Assembly: GCA_016197205.1 (NCBI GenBank)
Contig: JACPWG010000103.1
Coordinates: forward strand, 1-64,000
Direction: 5' to 3'
DNA from: Planctomycetota bacterium
Lineage (GTDB): Bacteria; Planctomycetota; MHYJ01; WSZJ01; JACPWG01
Length of the DNA: 64,000 bases
Shown piece after piece: positions 36,489-47,701 of the stretch. Numbering within the stretch: position 1 is the first letter of the stretch; every line of letters starts with the position of its first letter. Both the position numbers and the translations under genes were made by a program. The notes beneath the pieces were generated by a model. It was not told where the DNA came from. It saw nothing but the letters and a program-made list of their open reading frames with translations, and searched no databases.

Positions 36489-38867
36489 CTACTTCGAGAG
36501 GTCGCGGATCCGGTTCCGGATCTGCTGGGCGAGCGAGTCCTCCGCCGAAAGCCACTCGACCACTTCCTTGAGCCGCTTCACCGCGTCCGCGGGCGCCATC
36601 GCCCGATCGTTGTTGATCCGGTTGACTTCCTTGAGCGCGAGATCGTGCAGCTTCTTCATCGCGTCCAGCGCGCGCTGCGTGCCGGGCATCAGCCGCAGCA
36701 CCTCCTCGTAGTGCTCCCGCGCCTCGGCGAACTTGTTCTGCCGGAAGAAATCGTCCGCCGCCCGCAGCTCCTTGCCGGCGGCCTCTTCCGCGGTCTCCTT
36801 CGTGAGCGACACGCCTTCCTGGTGATAGAAGTTTTGCGTGTCGGGCTCCATGTCCTGCAGCTCCAGCCCGCACATCCGCGCCGTCTTGAAGTCCTTGTCC
36901 TCGCGGGCCTTGATCCCGGCCTCCCAGCGGCGAAGGACCATCTCGATCTTCTTCGCCAGCGCGTCCAGCTCCGAGTTCTTCTCCGGCGACTCGCTGATCC
37001 GGGCGACCGCGCCCTTGCCGTCCCCGGAACGATACAGCTCCTTCACTTCCGCCGTCAACGTCTCGACCGCGATCTGCCGCTTCAGCGTCTGCGCCTCGCC
37101 GAAGCAGAAGCTGTCCTTCCGGATCGACTCCAGGAGCTTGCCCGCCTCCAACGCCTTCCCCCCTTCGAGCAGCTTCTGCGCCTTGAGCAGATTCGCGGAG
37201 TCCTCGATGTTCTGATCGCAGAGCATCTTCTTGTTGATCAGCTCGCGGTCCAGGATGTCCGAAAGCAGGTTGGCCTGCTTGATCGCCTCGAGCGCGTCCT
37301 CGAGCCTGCGCTCCGTGATCAGCTTGTCCACCTGCGCGACGCACGCCGCTCTCCACGCGTCCCGAAGGTCCTTCACCTTCGGCTGGAACGCGGCCTTGAA
37401 GAGGCTCCGCGCGTCGATCTTGGCGAATTCGTCCAGGGCCTCGCGGTACTTCTTGCCGTCCGCGAGGACCAGGAGGTCCGCGTAGAGGCGCATGTTTTCT
37501 TTTTCAAGCGAGGCGCGCGCAAGCTCCTTCGCCAGGATCGAGGCCGTCTTCGGGGGCGGGTCCTTGAGCTGCCCCGCCTTCTTCAGCAGGTCCTCGAGCT
37601 CGGCCCACGGCATGGCGGTCAAGTCGCGGGCATGCTTCGCGTACAGCTTCACCAGGTCCAGAAAGACCGCGGCCTCGCGCGTCAGTTTCGCCGCCCGCTC
37701 GTAGTTCCGCTCCGCGGCCTCGTAGCGGCCGTCGGCCAGGGCGTCCTCGAGCCGCGCGGAACCGGTCTCCAGGAACTCGAGGAACTGGTCGTGCTCGCTC
37801 TTCTCCGGGGAGGAGACCGTGACGCCGCCCGTGCTCGACTCTTTGAAGAGGTAGGGGGCCGCGAAGAACCCGACCGCGCCGAGGCACGCGAGGCCGCTGA
37901 CGGCCAGTACGGCGATCTTCACGAGGCGGGCCTTGTCCGTGACGCCGCCTCCGATCCGGAAGGTGAGCGTGGTGAGGCCGACCGTGAGCCGGTCCCCGTC
38001 CTTCAGCACGCGCTCCTCCACGCGCTCGTCGTTCACGAGCGTGCCGTTGCGGCTCCCGAGGTCCCGCAGGATCCAGACGTCGTCCAGCTCGCGGATCTCC
38101 GCGTGATAACGGGAAATCTTCGGATCCTGCACCGGCAGGTCGTTGTCCGGGCTGGAGCCGATGGCGATCCGCTGACGGTTCAGCGTGAAGGTCTCCGGCC
38201 CGACGCCGGGCGGGAGCAGGAGGACCGCCGGTGGGGCGGTGATCGCCGCGGGCGCGGACGGGAGCGGGCTCGGCGGGGGCGAAGCCGGGGCAGCGGACGC
38301 GGGCGCCGCCTGGGAGGACGACGAGGACGAGGCGTGCGACGTGGCGGGGGCGGCCTGGGACGAACTCGACGAACCCTTCGCCGGCGACCCGGACGGCAGC
38401 GGGGTCGGGTGCGTCGACTTGGACGGCGTGTTCCGTGTCGGGGACGCGACGGTGCGCGCTTCCGCGTCGCCGCCCGAGGCGCCGCTCGAACCGTCCTTCT
38501 TCGAGCGCTTCATCGAGGAGATCGTGTCGTCGAAGTCGTCCTCGGACTCGTCCCCCATGTCCGGGATCGGACCGGTCGTGCTCGTGCCCTGCGCGAGCGC
38601 GAGCTCGAACTCCCCCAGCTTGAAACTCGAGCCGAGGGGGACCGAGGCCTCGGAGACGCGCAGGCCGTTCACGAAGACGCCGTTGCGGCTCCCCTCGTCG
38701 GAAACGGTCAGCACCTCGTCCCGGAGCGAGAACTTGGCGTGGACGCGGGAGATGTTGTGGTCGCGGATCCGAAGGCTGCACGATCGGCTGCGGCCGATCG
38801 TCCCGGTCGGCCGATCGTCGAGATCGTACTCGTGCGTCTGGCCGGCCAGCTTGAAGACGAGTTTCAT
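36489..38867 (-). CDS. Double-FHA membrane protein with helical repeats, Tad-locus partner
   Basis: 792 residues. FHA1 (about 1-100) has intact phosphothreonine-binding motifs GRSRSC, SRVHAK and SRNGVFVNG. After an Ala/Ser/Pro linker, FHA2 (about 205-300) has ISRYHAE and SRNGTLVN, but GR is replaced by GS (IAIGSSPDND). One transmembrane helix (about 315-340) is followed by about 440 residues of charged helical repeats resembling TPR/coiled-coil. The N-terminal FHA domains are therefore probably cytoplasmic and the repeats periplasmic. It starts four bases after the stop of another FHA gene, which itself overlaps tadC, so it is the last gene of the Tad operon. It likely reads phosphorylation by Ser/Thr kinases (inference). 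Confidence 0.88.
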   Translation of the reverse strand: MKLVFKLAGQTHEYDLDDRPTGTIGRSRSCSLRIRDHNISRVHAKFSLRDEVLTVSDEGSRNGVFVNGLRVSEASVPLGSSFKLGEFELALAQGTSTTGPIPDMGDESEDDFDDTISSMKRSKKDGSSGASGGDAEARTVASPTRNTPSKSTHPTPLPSGSPAKGSSSSSQAAPATSHASSSSSSQAAPASAAPASPPPSPLPSAPAAITAPPAVLLLPPGVGPETFTLNRQRIAIGSSPDNDLPVQDPKISRYHAEIRELDDVWILRDLGSRNGTLVNDERVEERVLKDGDRLTVGLTTLTFRIGGGVTDKARLVKIAVLAVSGLACLGAVGFFAAPYLFKESSTGGVTVSSPEKSEHDQFLEFLETGSARLEDALADGRYEAAERNYERAAKLTREAAVFLDLVKLYAKHARDLTAMPWAELEDLLKKAGQLKDPPPKTASILAKELARASLEKENMRLYADLLVLADGKKYREALDEFAKIDARSLFKAAFQPKVKDLRDAWRAACVAQVDKLITERRLEDALEAIKQANLLSDILDRELINKKMLCDQNIEDSANLLKAQKLLEGGKALEAGKLLESIRKDSFCFGEAQTLKRQIAVETLTAEVKELYRSGDGKGAVARISESPEKNSELDALAKKIEMVLRRWEAGIKAREDKDFKTARMCGLELQDMEPDTQNFYHQEGVSLTKETAEEAAGKELRAADDFFRQNKFAEAREHYEEVLRLMPGTQRALDAMKKLHDLALKEVNRINNDRAMAPADAVKRLKEVVEWLSAEDSLAQQIRNRIRDLSK

Positions 38868-38871
38868 GGCG

Positions 38872-40077
38872 TCACTTCCTCAAGCGGTCGAGGTAGACCC
38901 GCGCGATGCTGTTGCGCTGGGTGTTGCGCTCCGGGAAGAGCTGCAGGAGGATGCGCGCCTCCTCCTGCGCTTTGATCCGGTCGCCGATCCGGGCGGACTG
39001 GACCATCTGGAAGTAGTGCTCTTCCCAGCGCGCGTCGAGATCTTTTTTTACGGCGTCGAATTTCGTGCGCGCCGTATCGAGCAGGCTGGGCTTGTGCTCC
39101 AGGGACTCGAGGACCAGGATGGCCTTGCGATAGGCCTCGAGGGCCTGCCAGCGGCCGGCGAGGACCTCCTCGCGACCCGCATCGTGGCGTTCCCCCAGCT
39201 CCAGGCAGGTCTTCGCCAGCTCCACGCGCGCCGCGGGTCCGAGGGCCGGGACCCCTCTCAGGTCCGGGTACGCCGCGAAGGGGTCCGGGGGCGCGGAGAC
39301 GGTGACGCTCAGCATGCGGGGACCCAGGTCCGGGACGCGCACGTCCACCTTCGTCTCGCCGGGGTTGATCGCCTCGACGACGACGCCGTCCGGCACGGCC
39401 TGGACGGAGGCGATGACCGGGTCTCCGACGGAGACCTTGCGGTCCTCCTCGGGGCCCTTGTACTCCGGGAGGAGGATCTCGACGAAGAGGGACTCGCCGG
39501 CGACGAGCTTCACGGGGGGGAGCGTGACCGGGGCGATCTTCGCGGCCCGCGCCGCCTCGCGCTTCGCGTGGACCCAGGCGCCGAACGAGAGGAGGAGGAT
39601 GGAGCCGGCGGCGGCGGCGTACGTCCACCAGGGCACGGCGAGGAGCACGGAAGGACGCTTGCCCGCGGCGTGAGCGCGCACCGCGGCCGACAGCTCGGGG
39701 GAGAGCGCCTGCGACCCCGCGGCCCCGGCCCGCGGCGCCGGTTGCACAAGCCGGAACGACAGCTTCTTCGGCCCGATCCGGATCAGGTCCCCGTCCTTCA
39801 GCGGCACCTCCAGGATCGGCTCGCCGTTCACATACGTCCCCTGGTAGGTGGCGAGGTCCGAGATCCAGTACTTCCCCTCTCCCCAGCGGACCTTCGCGTG
39901 CTTGGAGAGGATGCCTTCCCCGCGGAGGACGAGGTTGCAGTCGCCGGCGCGGCCCAGGAAGAACGGCAGGTCCTTCACCGGCACGGGCGAGGCGGCCGGA
40001 TCGTCCACCGGGAGCAACTCGCAGCCGGGCGGCGCGGCGACCTGGGGCTCGGAGGAGTCGGGGCGAACGGCGCTCAT
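38872..40077 (-). CDS. FHA membrane protein coupled to tadC
   Basis: ATG 40077 overlaps the stop of tadC (TGATG). 401 residues. The FHA domain (about 18-115) is preserved in outline (FLGRAGDCNLVL, LSKHAKV, TYQGTYVNG), with S-R-H replaced by SKH. One transmembrane helix (about 145-170, WTYAAAAGSILLLSFGAWV) leads to an exported beta-sandwich-like segment (about 185-265) and a helical C-terminus. It sits between tadC and the double-FHA gene with essentially no spacing, so all three are translated together. A structural or sensory Tad accessory protein is the simplest reading. This FHA component is not part of standard Tad loci. Confidence 0.85.
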   Translation of the reverse strand: MSAVRPDSSEPQVAAPPGCELLPVDDPAASPVPVKDLPFFLGRAGDCNLVLRGEGILSKHAKVRWGEGKYWISDLATYQGTYVNGEPILEVPLKDGDLIRIGPKKLSFRLVQPAPRAGAAGSQALSPELSAAVRAHAAGKRPSVLLAVPWWTYAAAAGSILLLSFGAWVHAKREAARAAKIAPVTLPPVKLVAGESLFVEILLPEYKGPEEDRKVSVGDPVIASVQAVPDGVVVEAINPGETKVDVRVPDLGPRMLSVTVSAPPDPFAAYPDLRGVPALGPAARVELAKTCLELGERHDAGREEVLAGRWQALEAYRKAILVLESLEHKPSLLDTARTKFDAVKKDLDARWEEHYFQMVQSARIGDRIKAQEEARILLQLFPERNTQRNSIARVYLDRLRK

Positions 40078-40997
40078 CAACCGAAGTACCGAATGATGAT
40101 CGGTCCGAAGATCACGACGAACACGGTCGGGAAAATAAAGGCGATGAGGGGGAAGAGCATTTTCACCGGGGCTTCCATCGCGGCCTTCTCGGCGCGGCGG
40201 AAACGACGCTGGCGCAGCTCCTCGGCCTGGACCCGGAGGATGTGGCCGAGGCTCGCGCCGATTTCCTCGACCTGGATGAGGGCCGCGCACAGGTTCGTCA
40301 CCTCGTCCAGGGCGATGCGATTCGCCAGGTCGCGAAAGGCCTCCTTGCGCGTCTTGCCCATGCGCAGTTCGCGGAGCGTAAGCCCCACCTCGTCGGCGAG
40401 GGGCCCGGCGGGGAGCTTCGTGATGATGCGGGAGAGCGCGGCCGCGAAGTCGAGCCCAGCCTCGACGGACAGGGTGAGGAGGTCCATGCAGAAAGGCAGG
40501 ACCCGTCGGATTTTGTTGTGGCGGCGCAGGACCTGGTCGCGCAGCCAGATCATCGGGTAGAAGACGCCGAGGAACGGGAACGGAAAGAGGAGAAAGCGCC
40601 GGTCGGTCATGAGGTACAGGCAGAAGCCGACGCAGAAGCCGAAGGCGAAGCCCACGGGAATCCCCCCGAGGATGTCGTTCGCGCTGAGGGCGTAGGGCTT
40701 GCCGGCCGCCACGAGCGACCGGTCGATCCGTGCGCGGAAGCCGTGAAAGGTCCGCAGGAGGAAGCCGGGGTCCTGGGTCGCGGCGGTGATCGGCGGGACG
40801 AGGGAGAAGACGCGTCCTGCCCAGCGGACGTGCACGACCAGCATCCGGCCGAGACCGGACAGCCGCTGGGCGCCGGCCTGTTCGCCCTCGAGCCCGCGCT
40901 CCTGGATCTCCCGCTCGAACCCCCACATCGCCTGCACGAGCAGGAAGACGGTGGTGCCAAGCAGGCCGTAGGCGACGTAGAGAACCCGATCGTCCAT
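40077..40997 (-). CDS. tadC: Tad pilus inner-membrane platform protein TadC
   Basis: 306 residues, a T2SSF-domain protein. Membrane helices lie near residues 5-25, 120-145 and 280-305. The conserved cytoplasmic domain (about 165-280: FCMDLLTLSVEAGLDFAAAL, EVTNLCAALIQVEEIGASLG) matches GspF/TadC proteins. TadC and TadB form the platform that couples the TadA ATPase to Flp pilin polymerisation. It is followed by the overlapping FHA gene and preceded, 125 bp upstream, by tadB. That gap carries a copy of the accgcgagcgtgag repeat. Confidence 0.92.
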   Translation of the reverse strand: MDDRVLYVAYGLLGTTVFLLVQAMWGFEREIQERGLEGEQAGAQRLSGLGRMLVVHVRWAGRVFSLVPPITAATQDPGFLLRTFHGFRARIDRSLVAAGKPYALSANDILGGIPVGFAFGFCVGFCLYLMTDRRFLLFPFPFLGVFYPMIWLRDQVLRRHNKIRRVLPFCMDLLTLSVEAGLDFAAALSRIITKLPAGPLADEVGLTLRELRMGKTRKEAFRDLANRIALDEVTNLCAALIQVEEIGASLGHILRVQAEELRQRRFRRAEKAAMEAPVKMLFPLIAFIFPTVFVVIFGPIIIRYFG

Positions 40998-41025
40998 GAA
41001 GGCTACTCTGCCACGATGGCCCTAC

Positions 41026-41058
41026 GGAACCGCGAGCGTGAGCGAGCGGTCTCGCGGC
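41026..41058. repeat. Palindromic phrase ccgcgagcgtgagcgagcggt (family R5)
   Basis: A hairpin of about 30 bp in the tadB-tadC gap. Near-identical units occur at 52117-52146, 52581-52612 (inverted) and 54299-54330, always between genes. Confidence 0.65.
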
Positions 41059-41122
41059 CTCCTCAGGCCACGCCCGCTTCGACCCCCGCTCCAAAGGGTC
41101 CGAGGGGTCCAGGAGTTCAGTG

Positions 41123-41974
41123 CTACACTTCGATGTTCACGATCTTCCGGATGAAGACGAACCCGAGCAGCTCGAGGATCACGATCAGGCAGATGAAGAT
41201 CCACCCGAGCGTGGTCTGGTACATCGGCTCCATGAGCTGAGGGCTGACGAGGTGAAGCATGTAGCCCACGAAGATGGGCATGAGCCCCACGACGATGCCC
41301 TGGAGTTTTCCTTGCGAGGTGAGGGAGCGGATCTTCCCCTCGATGGCGAAGCGCGCGCGCATGGTCACGGCGATCTTGTCGAAGACCTCGGAGAGGTTGC
41401 CGCCCACGTCCTTCGAGACGGAGACCACCGTGCCGACGAGGATCATGTCTTCCGTATTGATGCGGGTGGCGAGGCCGTCGAGGGCCTTGTCCACGGGCAT
41501 GCCGAGCTGGATCTGCTGGCGGAGCACCTTGAACTCCTGGCCGATGGGAGGGGGCATCTCCCGCGCGATCATCTCGATCGCCTGCTGGATGCTGAAGCCG
41601 ACCTTCAGGGCCTGGCTCATGTTGTCGAGGGCATCGACGAGCTGGGTGCCGAAGAGCTGCTGGCGGCGCCGCTGGGCCAGCCACTGGACGAGTCGAGGGA
41701 AAAAGAAAAACGGGATCGCCAGGACGAAGGCGAGAATCGCGTTCTGGAACGCGGCGAACGCAAGCCCCCCCGCGAGCAGAAACGAGGCGATCGACAAGTA
41801 GAGCAGCACGAAGGGCGGAATGGAAACGCCCATCTGTTCCAGGCTGTGGGCCGCGCCGTAGAGGTAGTCGTCCTCGTAGCGGCTCCAGCCTTTGGAAAGG
41901 ACGCGATAGCCCGTCGCGGCGAAAATGACGACCGCCGCGAAGACCATGGAGTAGGCGGCCATCTGGAGGTCCAT
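41123..41974 (-). CDS. tadB: Tad pilus inner-membrane platform protein TadB
   Basis: 283 residues with the same T2SSF architecture as tadC: helices near 5-25, 60-95 and 225-280. The signature segment is LVDALDNMSQALKVGFSIQQ and later TEDMILVGTVVSVSKDVGGNL. It pairs with TadC in the inner-membrane platform of the Flp pilus machine. Start ATG 41974. The upstream gap (42.0-42.6 kb) separates it from the phosphofructokinase-like gene and is filled with hairpin repeats, so a separate promoter for tadBC is likely. Confidence 0.92.
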   Translation of the reverse strand: MDLQMAAYSMVFAAVVIFAATGYRVLSKGWSRYEDDYLYGAAHSLEQMGVSIPPFVLLYLSIASFLLAGGLAFAAFQNAILAFVLAIPFFFFPRLVQWLAQRRRQQLFGTQLVDALDNMSQALKVGFSIQQAIEMIAREMPPPIGQEFKVLRQQIQLGMPVDKALDGLATRINTEDMILVGTVVSVSKDVGGNLSEVFDKIAVTMRARFAIEGKIRSLTSQGKLQGIVVGLMPIFVGYMLHLVSPQLMEPMYQTTLGWIFICLIVILELLGFVFIRKIVNIEV

Positions 41975-42585
41975 ACCGGGGCGCTCGATGCAGGGGAGGG
42001 GCGAGGCGAGGGAAGAAGCAGGAATCGGGTCATTATAGTGCGGTCATCGGGCACACGCAAGCCGGGGGCGTGTGAGGGGCCGCGGCCAAGTCGAACGCGC
42101 TGGAGCCGATGAACGGGCGACGGAACCGCAGAGACGCAGAGACGCAGAGGACTGTCAGTAGAGTGAATACCCTCAGCACCACTGCGTCTACGCGGTAAAA
42201 CGAAAGTAACCGTTCACCGGGGAGGCAGGGACAAACGGAGGCCTCGCGGATGACCTTCGCCAGCTTTGCGAGCCCACGATCCTCCGAGAGTAATGGTGTC
42301 GGCCTCTTTTCTGACAGGATCACAGGATCAACGGGATACGGCATCGAAAGATCCTGTTGATCCTGTGATCCTGTCAAAAAAGAGTCGCAAGCTTCTTGAA
42401 TCGGGGTGTCAGTCTCTCCGTGCATCCTCCAACACTCCGTACCTCCGTGGCGATGCGCACCTCCCCGTGAGTGGTTACAAACAAAATATCGGAAGAAACA
42501 AGCCCCCGGAGGCTTGTGCTCGTGTCCTCGCTTGGCCATCAAGATGTTCGGTGCTGGAGAGCCGAACCTGTCCCCACGCACGACC
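41975..42585. repeat. Repeat-rich gap between pfk-like gene and tadB
   Basis: No gene. At about 42118-42215 a gaaccgcagagacgcagagacg unit faces a degenerate partner (actgcgtctacgcggt). At 42307-42384 there is a near-perfect hairpin (arms ctgacaggatcacaggatcaac and complement) of family R3. A T run precedes it and an A run follows it on the plus strand. Confidence 0.7.
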
Positions 42586-43725
42586 TCAGTGCACGCCCTC
42601 GTCCCCGAAGGAGATCCCCAGCGCGCGCGCGGAGAGCACGGTGTCCCCGTCGAGCGGGACCCGGCGCAGCGACTCGGCGGCGCGCGCGAGCGGCACCGAG
42701 ACGACCTGGGGCGGACGGAGGGCGACCATGTGCCCCAGAACGCCCGCGGCCAGAAGGCGGACGGCGGCCGCTCCGAGGCGCGTGCCGAGCAGGCGGTCGA
42801 AGGTCGTGGGCGAGCCGCCGCGCAGCAGGTGGCCCAGGGCGAGCGAGCGGGCCTCCCGGCCGGTGCGACGCTCGAGCTGCTCCGCCAGCCACGCGCCGAT
42901 GCCCCCGAGGCGCAGGTCCCGGCCCGCCTCGGGCGGGCCCACGGAGAGCAGCTTGCCGCTCTTCGGCGTCGCTCCTTCCGCCGCGACGATGATCGCGAAG
43001 TTGCGCCGCTCGCGGTAGCGCGCGTCGACCTTGCGGCAGATCGTCTCCAGGTCGAAGGGGACCTCCGGGATGAGGATGGCGTCCGCGCCCCCCGCGATGC
43101 CCGCATGGAGAGCGATCCAGCCCGTCTCCCGGCCGGTCACCTCCACCACCATGACGCGTTCGTGGCTCTTCGCCGTCGTGTGGAGCCGATCGAGGGCATC
43201 GGTCGCGGTCGCGACCGCCGTGTCGAAGCCGAAGGTGATCACGGTCTCCTCGACGTCGTTCGAGATCGTCTTGGGGACGCCCACGAGGGGCAGCCCTTTT
43301 TCCGCGAGCCGGTGGGCGATCCGGAAGGTGCGCTGCCCGCCGAGGACGACCAGGGCGTCGAGCCCGAGCTCCCGGACTCTGGCGAGCACGCGCTCGGAGG
43401 CGTCGCGGGTCCCGGTCTTCCCGCGCTCGGTCTCGGGAAGTTCGAACGGGTTCGCGCGGCCGGAAGCGCCGAGAATGGAGCCGCCTTGCGGGAGGATGCC
43501 GCGGATGGACTCCACTTCCAGAGGCTGGACCCCGTCAGGGCTCAAGAGCCCCTCGAAGCCGTTGCGAATGCCGTGGACCTTCCACCCGAGGCCGAGCGCG
43601 GTCCGGACCACCGCGCGGATGACGGCGTTCATGCCGGGCGCATCCCCACCCCCTGCGAGCACGCCCACCGACGTGATGGCGGCCGCCCGCGCTCGCTCGG
43701 CGGTCCGGTTCCTGCGTGTGGCCAT
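42586..43725 (-). CDS. Phosphofructokinase-like protein lacking key active-site residues
   Basis: Start ATG 43725 (MATRRNRTAE); 379 residues, the right size for ATP/PPi-dependent PFK. The fold is clear: VLAGGGDAPGMNAVIRAVV, GGSILGASGRANPF, VMVVEVTGRETGWIALHAGI and LGHLLRGGSPTTFDR. Two hallmark positions are changed. The Mg/phosphate loop GGDGS/T is GGQRT (Q131), and the catalytic-base motif PKTIDND is PKTISND (S155). In E. coli PfkA these aspartates (D103 and D127) are essential for catalysis, so normal 6-phosphofructokinase activity is doubtful. It lies between tadA and tadB on the same strand with repeats on both sides, an unusual place for a glycolytic gene. A sugar-phosphate-sensing or regulatory role is possible but unproven. 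Confidence 0.85.
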   Translation of the reverse strand: MATRRNRTAERARAAAITSVGVLAGGGDAPGMNAVIRAVVRTALGLGWKVHGIRNGFEGLLSPDGVQPLEVESIRGILPQGGSILGASGRANPFELPETERGKTGTRDASERVLARVRELGLDALVVLGGQRTFRIAHRLAEKGLPLVGVPKTISNDVEETVITFGFDTAVATATDALDRLHTTAKSHERVMVVEVTGRETGWIALHAGIAGGADAILIPEVPFDLETICRKVDARYRERRNFAIIVAAEGATPKSGKLLSVGPPEAGRDLRLGGIGAWLAEQLERRTGREARSLALGHLLRGGSPTTFDRLLGTRLGAAAVRLLAAGVLGHMVALRPPQVVSVPLARAAESLRRVPLDGDTVLSARALGISFGDEGVH

Positions 43726-43757
43726 GTCAGGTAGCCCTCCCTTGGATCGCGAAACCA

Positions 43758-44215
43758 AAGCTCAATTCTCAAGGATCAGGGTTGAAGCTAAGGGCCTGTA
43801 AAGAAACAACTCATGCAGCTCGGAAACCGGGGAGATCCTCAGGAAAAGGCTCAAGGCTCAAGGCTCAATTTTCAGGCAAGGCTCAAAGTTCAAGGCTCAG
43901 AGTCCGCGATTCCGTGCCCGGGCTACGTTCCGTGGTGGTCATTGAGAATTGAATCTTGAGCCTTGTCTGAGTCTTGAAAATTGAGCATTGAGAATTCTGG
44001 TCGCCCCCCTGCGCGTCAAACGAGCAAGTTATTTTCTTACGGGACCTACCCTCAAGACTCAAGGCGCAACGCGTCGCCGGCAAGCGTGACCACGGCTCCG
44101 AATGCCCGCTGACGATGCGGCTCGGCGCAGACTCGCGTTCACCTCGAGGGTCCGCTTGAGCATTGAGCCTTCGGCCTTGCTGGAGCATGGATCATTGAGC
44201 CTTGATCCTTTGCCT
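43758..44215. repeat. Tandem phrase repeats (caaggctcaagg family)
   Basis: About 450 bp without a gene. It consists of loosely repeated 7-mers: ggctcaa and its complement ttgagcc, often alternating with ttgaaaa or attgag. The right part (44160-44210) faces the left part (43850-43915) as an inverted repeat. The spacers are too irregular for a CRISPR array. Confidence 0.7.
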
Positions 44216-44254
44216 CCAGGTCGCGCCCCCCCCCGGACCGATGTCGAGGGTCCT

Positions 44255-45907
<1,653 letters not shown>

Positions 45908-46008
45908 GCGGCGTCCGCGAAAAATGAAACGGGCGGGCCCGACACGTCGGCCCCGCCCGGGATTTTACCAGCGCACGCGGCCCCGCGCAACGATTGGGGG
46001 TGAGTGAG

Positions 46009-46038
46009 CCGAGGGCACGGCGGCGCCGTGCCCCTACG
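46009..46038. repeat. R6 palindrome inside the cpaB tail
   Basis: gagggcacggcggcgccgtgcccctac, a copy of the hairpin at 20896-20924. Here it lies within the open frame of cpaB, between its conserved core and tadA. Confidence 0.65.
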
Positions 46039-46134
46039 CTCGTGCGGGCGAGGCGGCGGGATGCCCAGGCGCCGCCGGACCCGCGCGGGCACGGCCGCGC
46101 CGGGCCGTATGCTTTCAGTAAACCCGTTCTCCCA

Positions 46135-46185
46135 GCTTGTCATCCTGAGCGGAGCGCCGCAGCGCGAAGCGAAGGATCCGAGCAA
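46135..46185. repeat. gtcatcctgagcggagcg repeat inside the cpaB tail
   Basis: The stretch tgtcatcctgagcggagcg...gcgaagcgaaggatcc is of a type common as an intergenic repeat in many bacterial genomes. Read in reverse it gives the GSFASRCGAPLRMTS residues of the CpaB tail. It marks where non-coding repeat DNA became part of the frame. Confidence 0.7.
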
Positions 46186-47107
46186 GGACGGACGCCCATG
46201 CTTGTCGACGGCCGTCACCGTCTCATGCACGGAGCGGCCGAGTGTCGACTGGGGCTTGGCGTGCTTCTCCTTCACGTGCTCGATCATCTCCTTGTAGATG
46301 TTGAGATCGAGCGGCGCGATGCGGATCGGGTGCCCCTGGTCGGACGGGTTGCGGAGCGTGCAGCACAGCTCGGCGAAGGCCTGCGTGAAGATCACCACCT
46401 CGGCCTCCTCGGGCGTGGCCTCGATCGTGAGCGAGCCGAACGAGAGCAACTCGCTCTCCTGGTAGCCGGACAGGACCTTGCGGTTGGTGCGGAAGTCCAC
46501 CGACAACACCTTGACCTTCGTGAGGATGAGCCGCGTCTCGACCGTGGTGGGGCTCCGGGCCGTGTCGGGGTTCCAGACCACCTGGCCCTGCACCTTGATC
46601 GCCTCGGGGTAGAGCTTGACCGTGGCATAGAGGTCGACGTAGTCGCCGGGGCGAATCTGCTGCGCGACGCTCGTGATCGGGTTCACCCGCAGCGTGACGG
46701 CCCGCTTCTCGTTGGAGATCAGGTTCGTGATCCGCTCCTCCGTGGCCTTGAAAAGGCTGAACAGGACCGGGTCGCCGGCCTTCAGCGGGAAGAGGATTTC
46801 CTTGTCGAGGACGAGGGCTTTCTGGTCGGTCGGAACGTAGTGCGGGGGGACGGACCCGACCGGGAATTGCTTCTCTCCCAAGAGGTCGGAGCTGATCGTC
46901 ATGCCGGCCTTGATGTCCTTGACCGCGACCACGATGGGGACCGTGGACACCTTCTTCCCGACCCGGCTCTCGATGTAGGAATGGACGAGGAAGACGGAGA
47001 TGAGGCCCAGGACGATCGCCACGACGGTGGCCACCACGTTCTTCATGCGGTCGCTCCACTCTTCTCTTCGCGGGAGGGAAATAAGGCAGGCGGCGCCGGC
47101 GCCGAAT

Positions 47108-47701
47108 TCACGGGATCGGCTGGGGCTCCGGGGGATCGGGATTCGACCTGCGCGGCGGGCTTGAATTCCCGCCGCCGCCGCTGCTGGGCGGCCGCGGGGG
47201 CAGCGGGACGATCCGCTCGTTCTTCGGCGGCAGCATCGGGATGGTGGAGCGAGTGGTCACTTGATGGTGTCTTGCGACTTCCCAGATGGAGTCCTGCGAG
47301 GACTGCAGATCGTCCGAAACGAGCTTCCAGGGGGGGCGATATTCGAAGGCGACTGTGCCCTCCATGCGTCGCAGACAATTTCGGATCACCAGCCCCGCCG
47401 GTTCGGAGCCGTCGTCGACGTCCTTCACCGACTCCGGCGTGATCGCCGGCTCCTCGGCCTTCACCTGCGTCACTTCGCCGGGATGCCAGCCCTCCAGCCG
47501 GAACTTCACCCCGACGACGTCCACGTCGTCCGTGCAGAGGGAATTCCAGGCCACCACCCGAGACTCCGTCTGGACCCGCTTCGCCACGATCCCCAGCTCG
47601 GAGACCACGAGGAGACCGAACGTGATCGCCACGTACACGGTCAGCATCATGGCGAACTCCACGGTCCCCTGGCCGCGGCAATCCTGGAGCAAGCGTCGCA
47701 T
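47108..47701 (-). CDS. TadE-like minor pilin / pseudopilin
   Basis: ATG 47701 is chosen over 47716 because GGGAGG lies eight bases upstream of it. 197 residues. The N-terminus MRRLLQDCRGQGTVEFAMMLTVYVAITFGLLV matches TadE/TadG-type proteins (G-Q-x-T-V-E-F before a single transmembrane helix), followed by an exported domain and a Pro/Gly-rich tail. TadE-like proteins are processed by the prepilin peptidase and act as minor pilins. It lies between a TadG-like gene and cpaB on the same strand, 61 bp before cpaB. Confidence 0.82.
   Translation of the reverse strand: MRRLLQDCRGQGTVEFAMMLTVYVAITFGLLVVSELGIVAKRVQTESRVVAWNSLCTDDVDVVGVKFRLEGWHPGEVTQVKAEEPAITPESVKDVDDGSEPAGLVIRNCLRRMEGTVAFEYRPPWKLVSDDLQSSQDSIWEVARHHQVTTRSTIPMLPPKNERIVPLPPRPPSSGGGGNSSPPRRSNPDPPEPQPIP

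Noticed and set aside
36417..38975. 852-codon plus-strand frame opposite the double-FHA gene
   Set aside because: Antisense shadow of a clearly annotated FHA protein.
42307..42384. R3 hairpin as an intrinsic terminator for the pfk-like gene
   Set aside because: On the minus strand the stem is followed by an A-rich rather than a T-rich run, so a standard terminator is not supported.
43758..44215. Possible CRISPR array
   Set aside because: Short irregular 7-mer phrases, no uniform repeat length or spacers, no cas genes.
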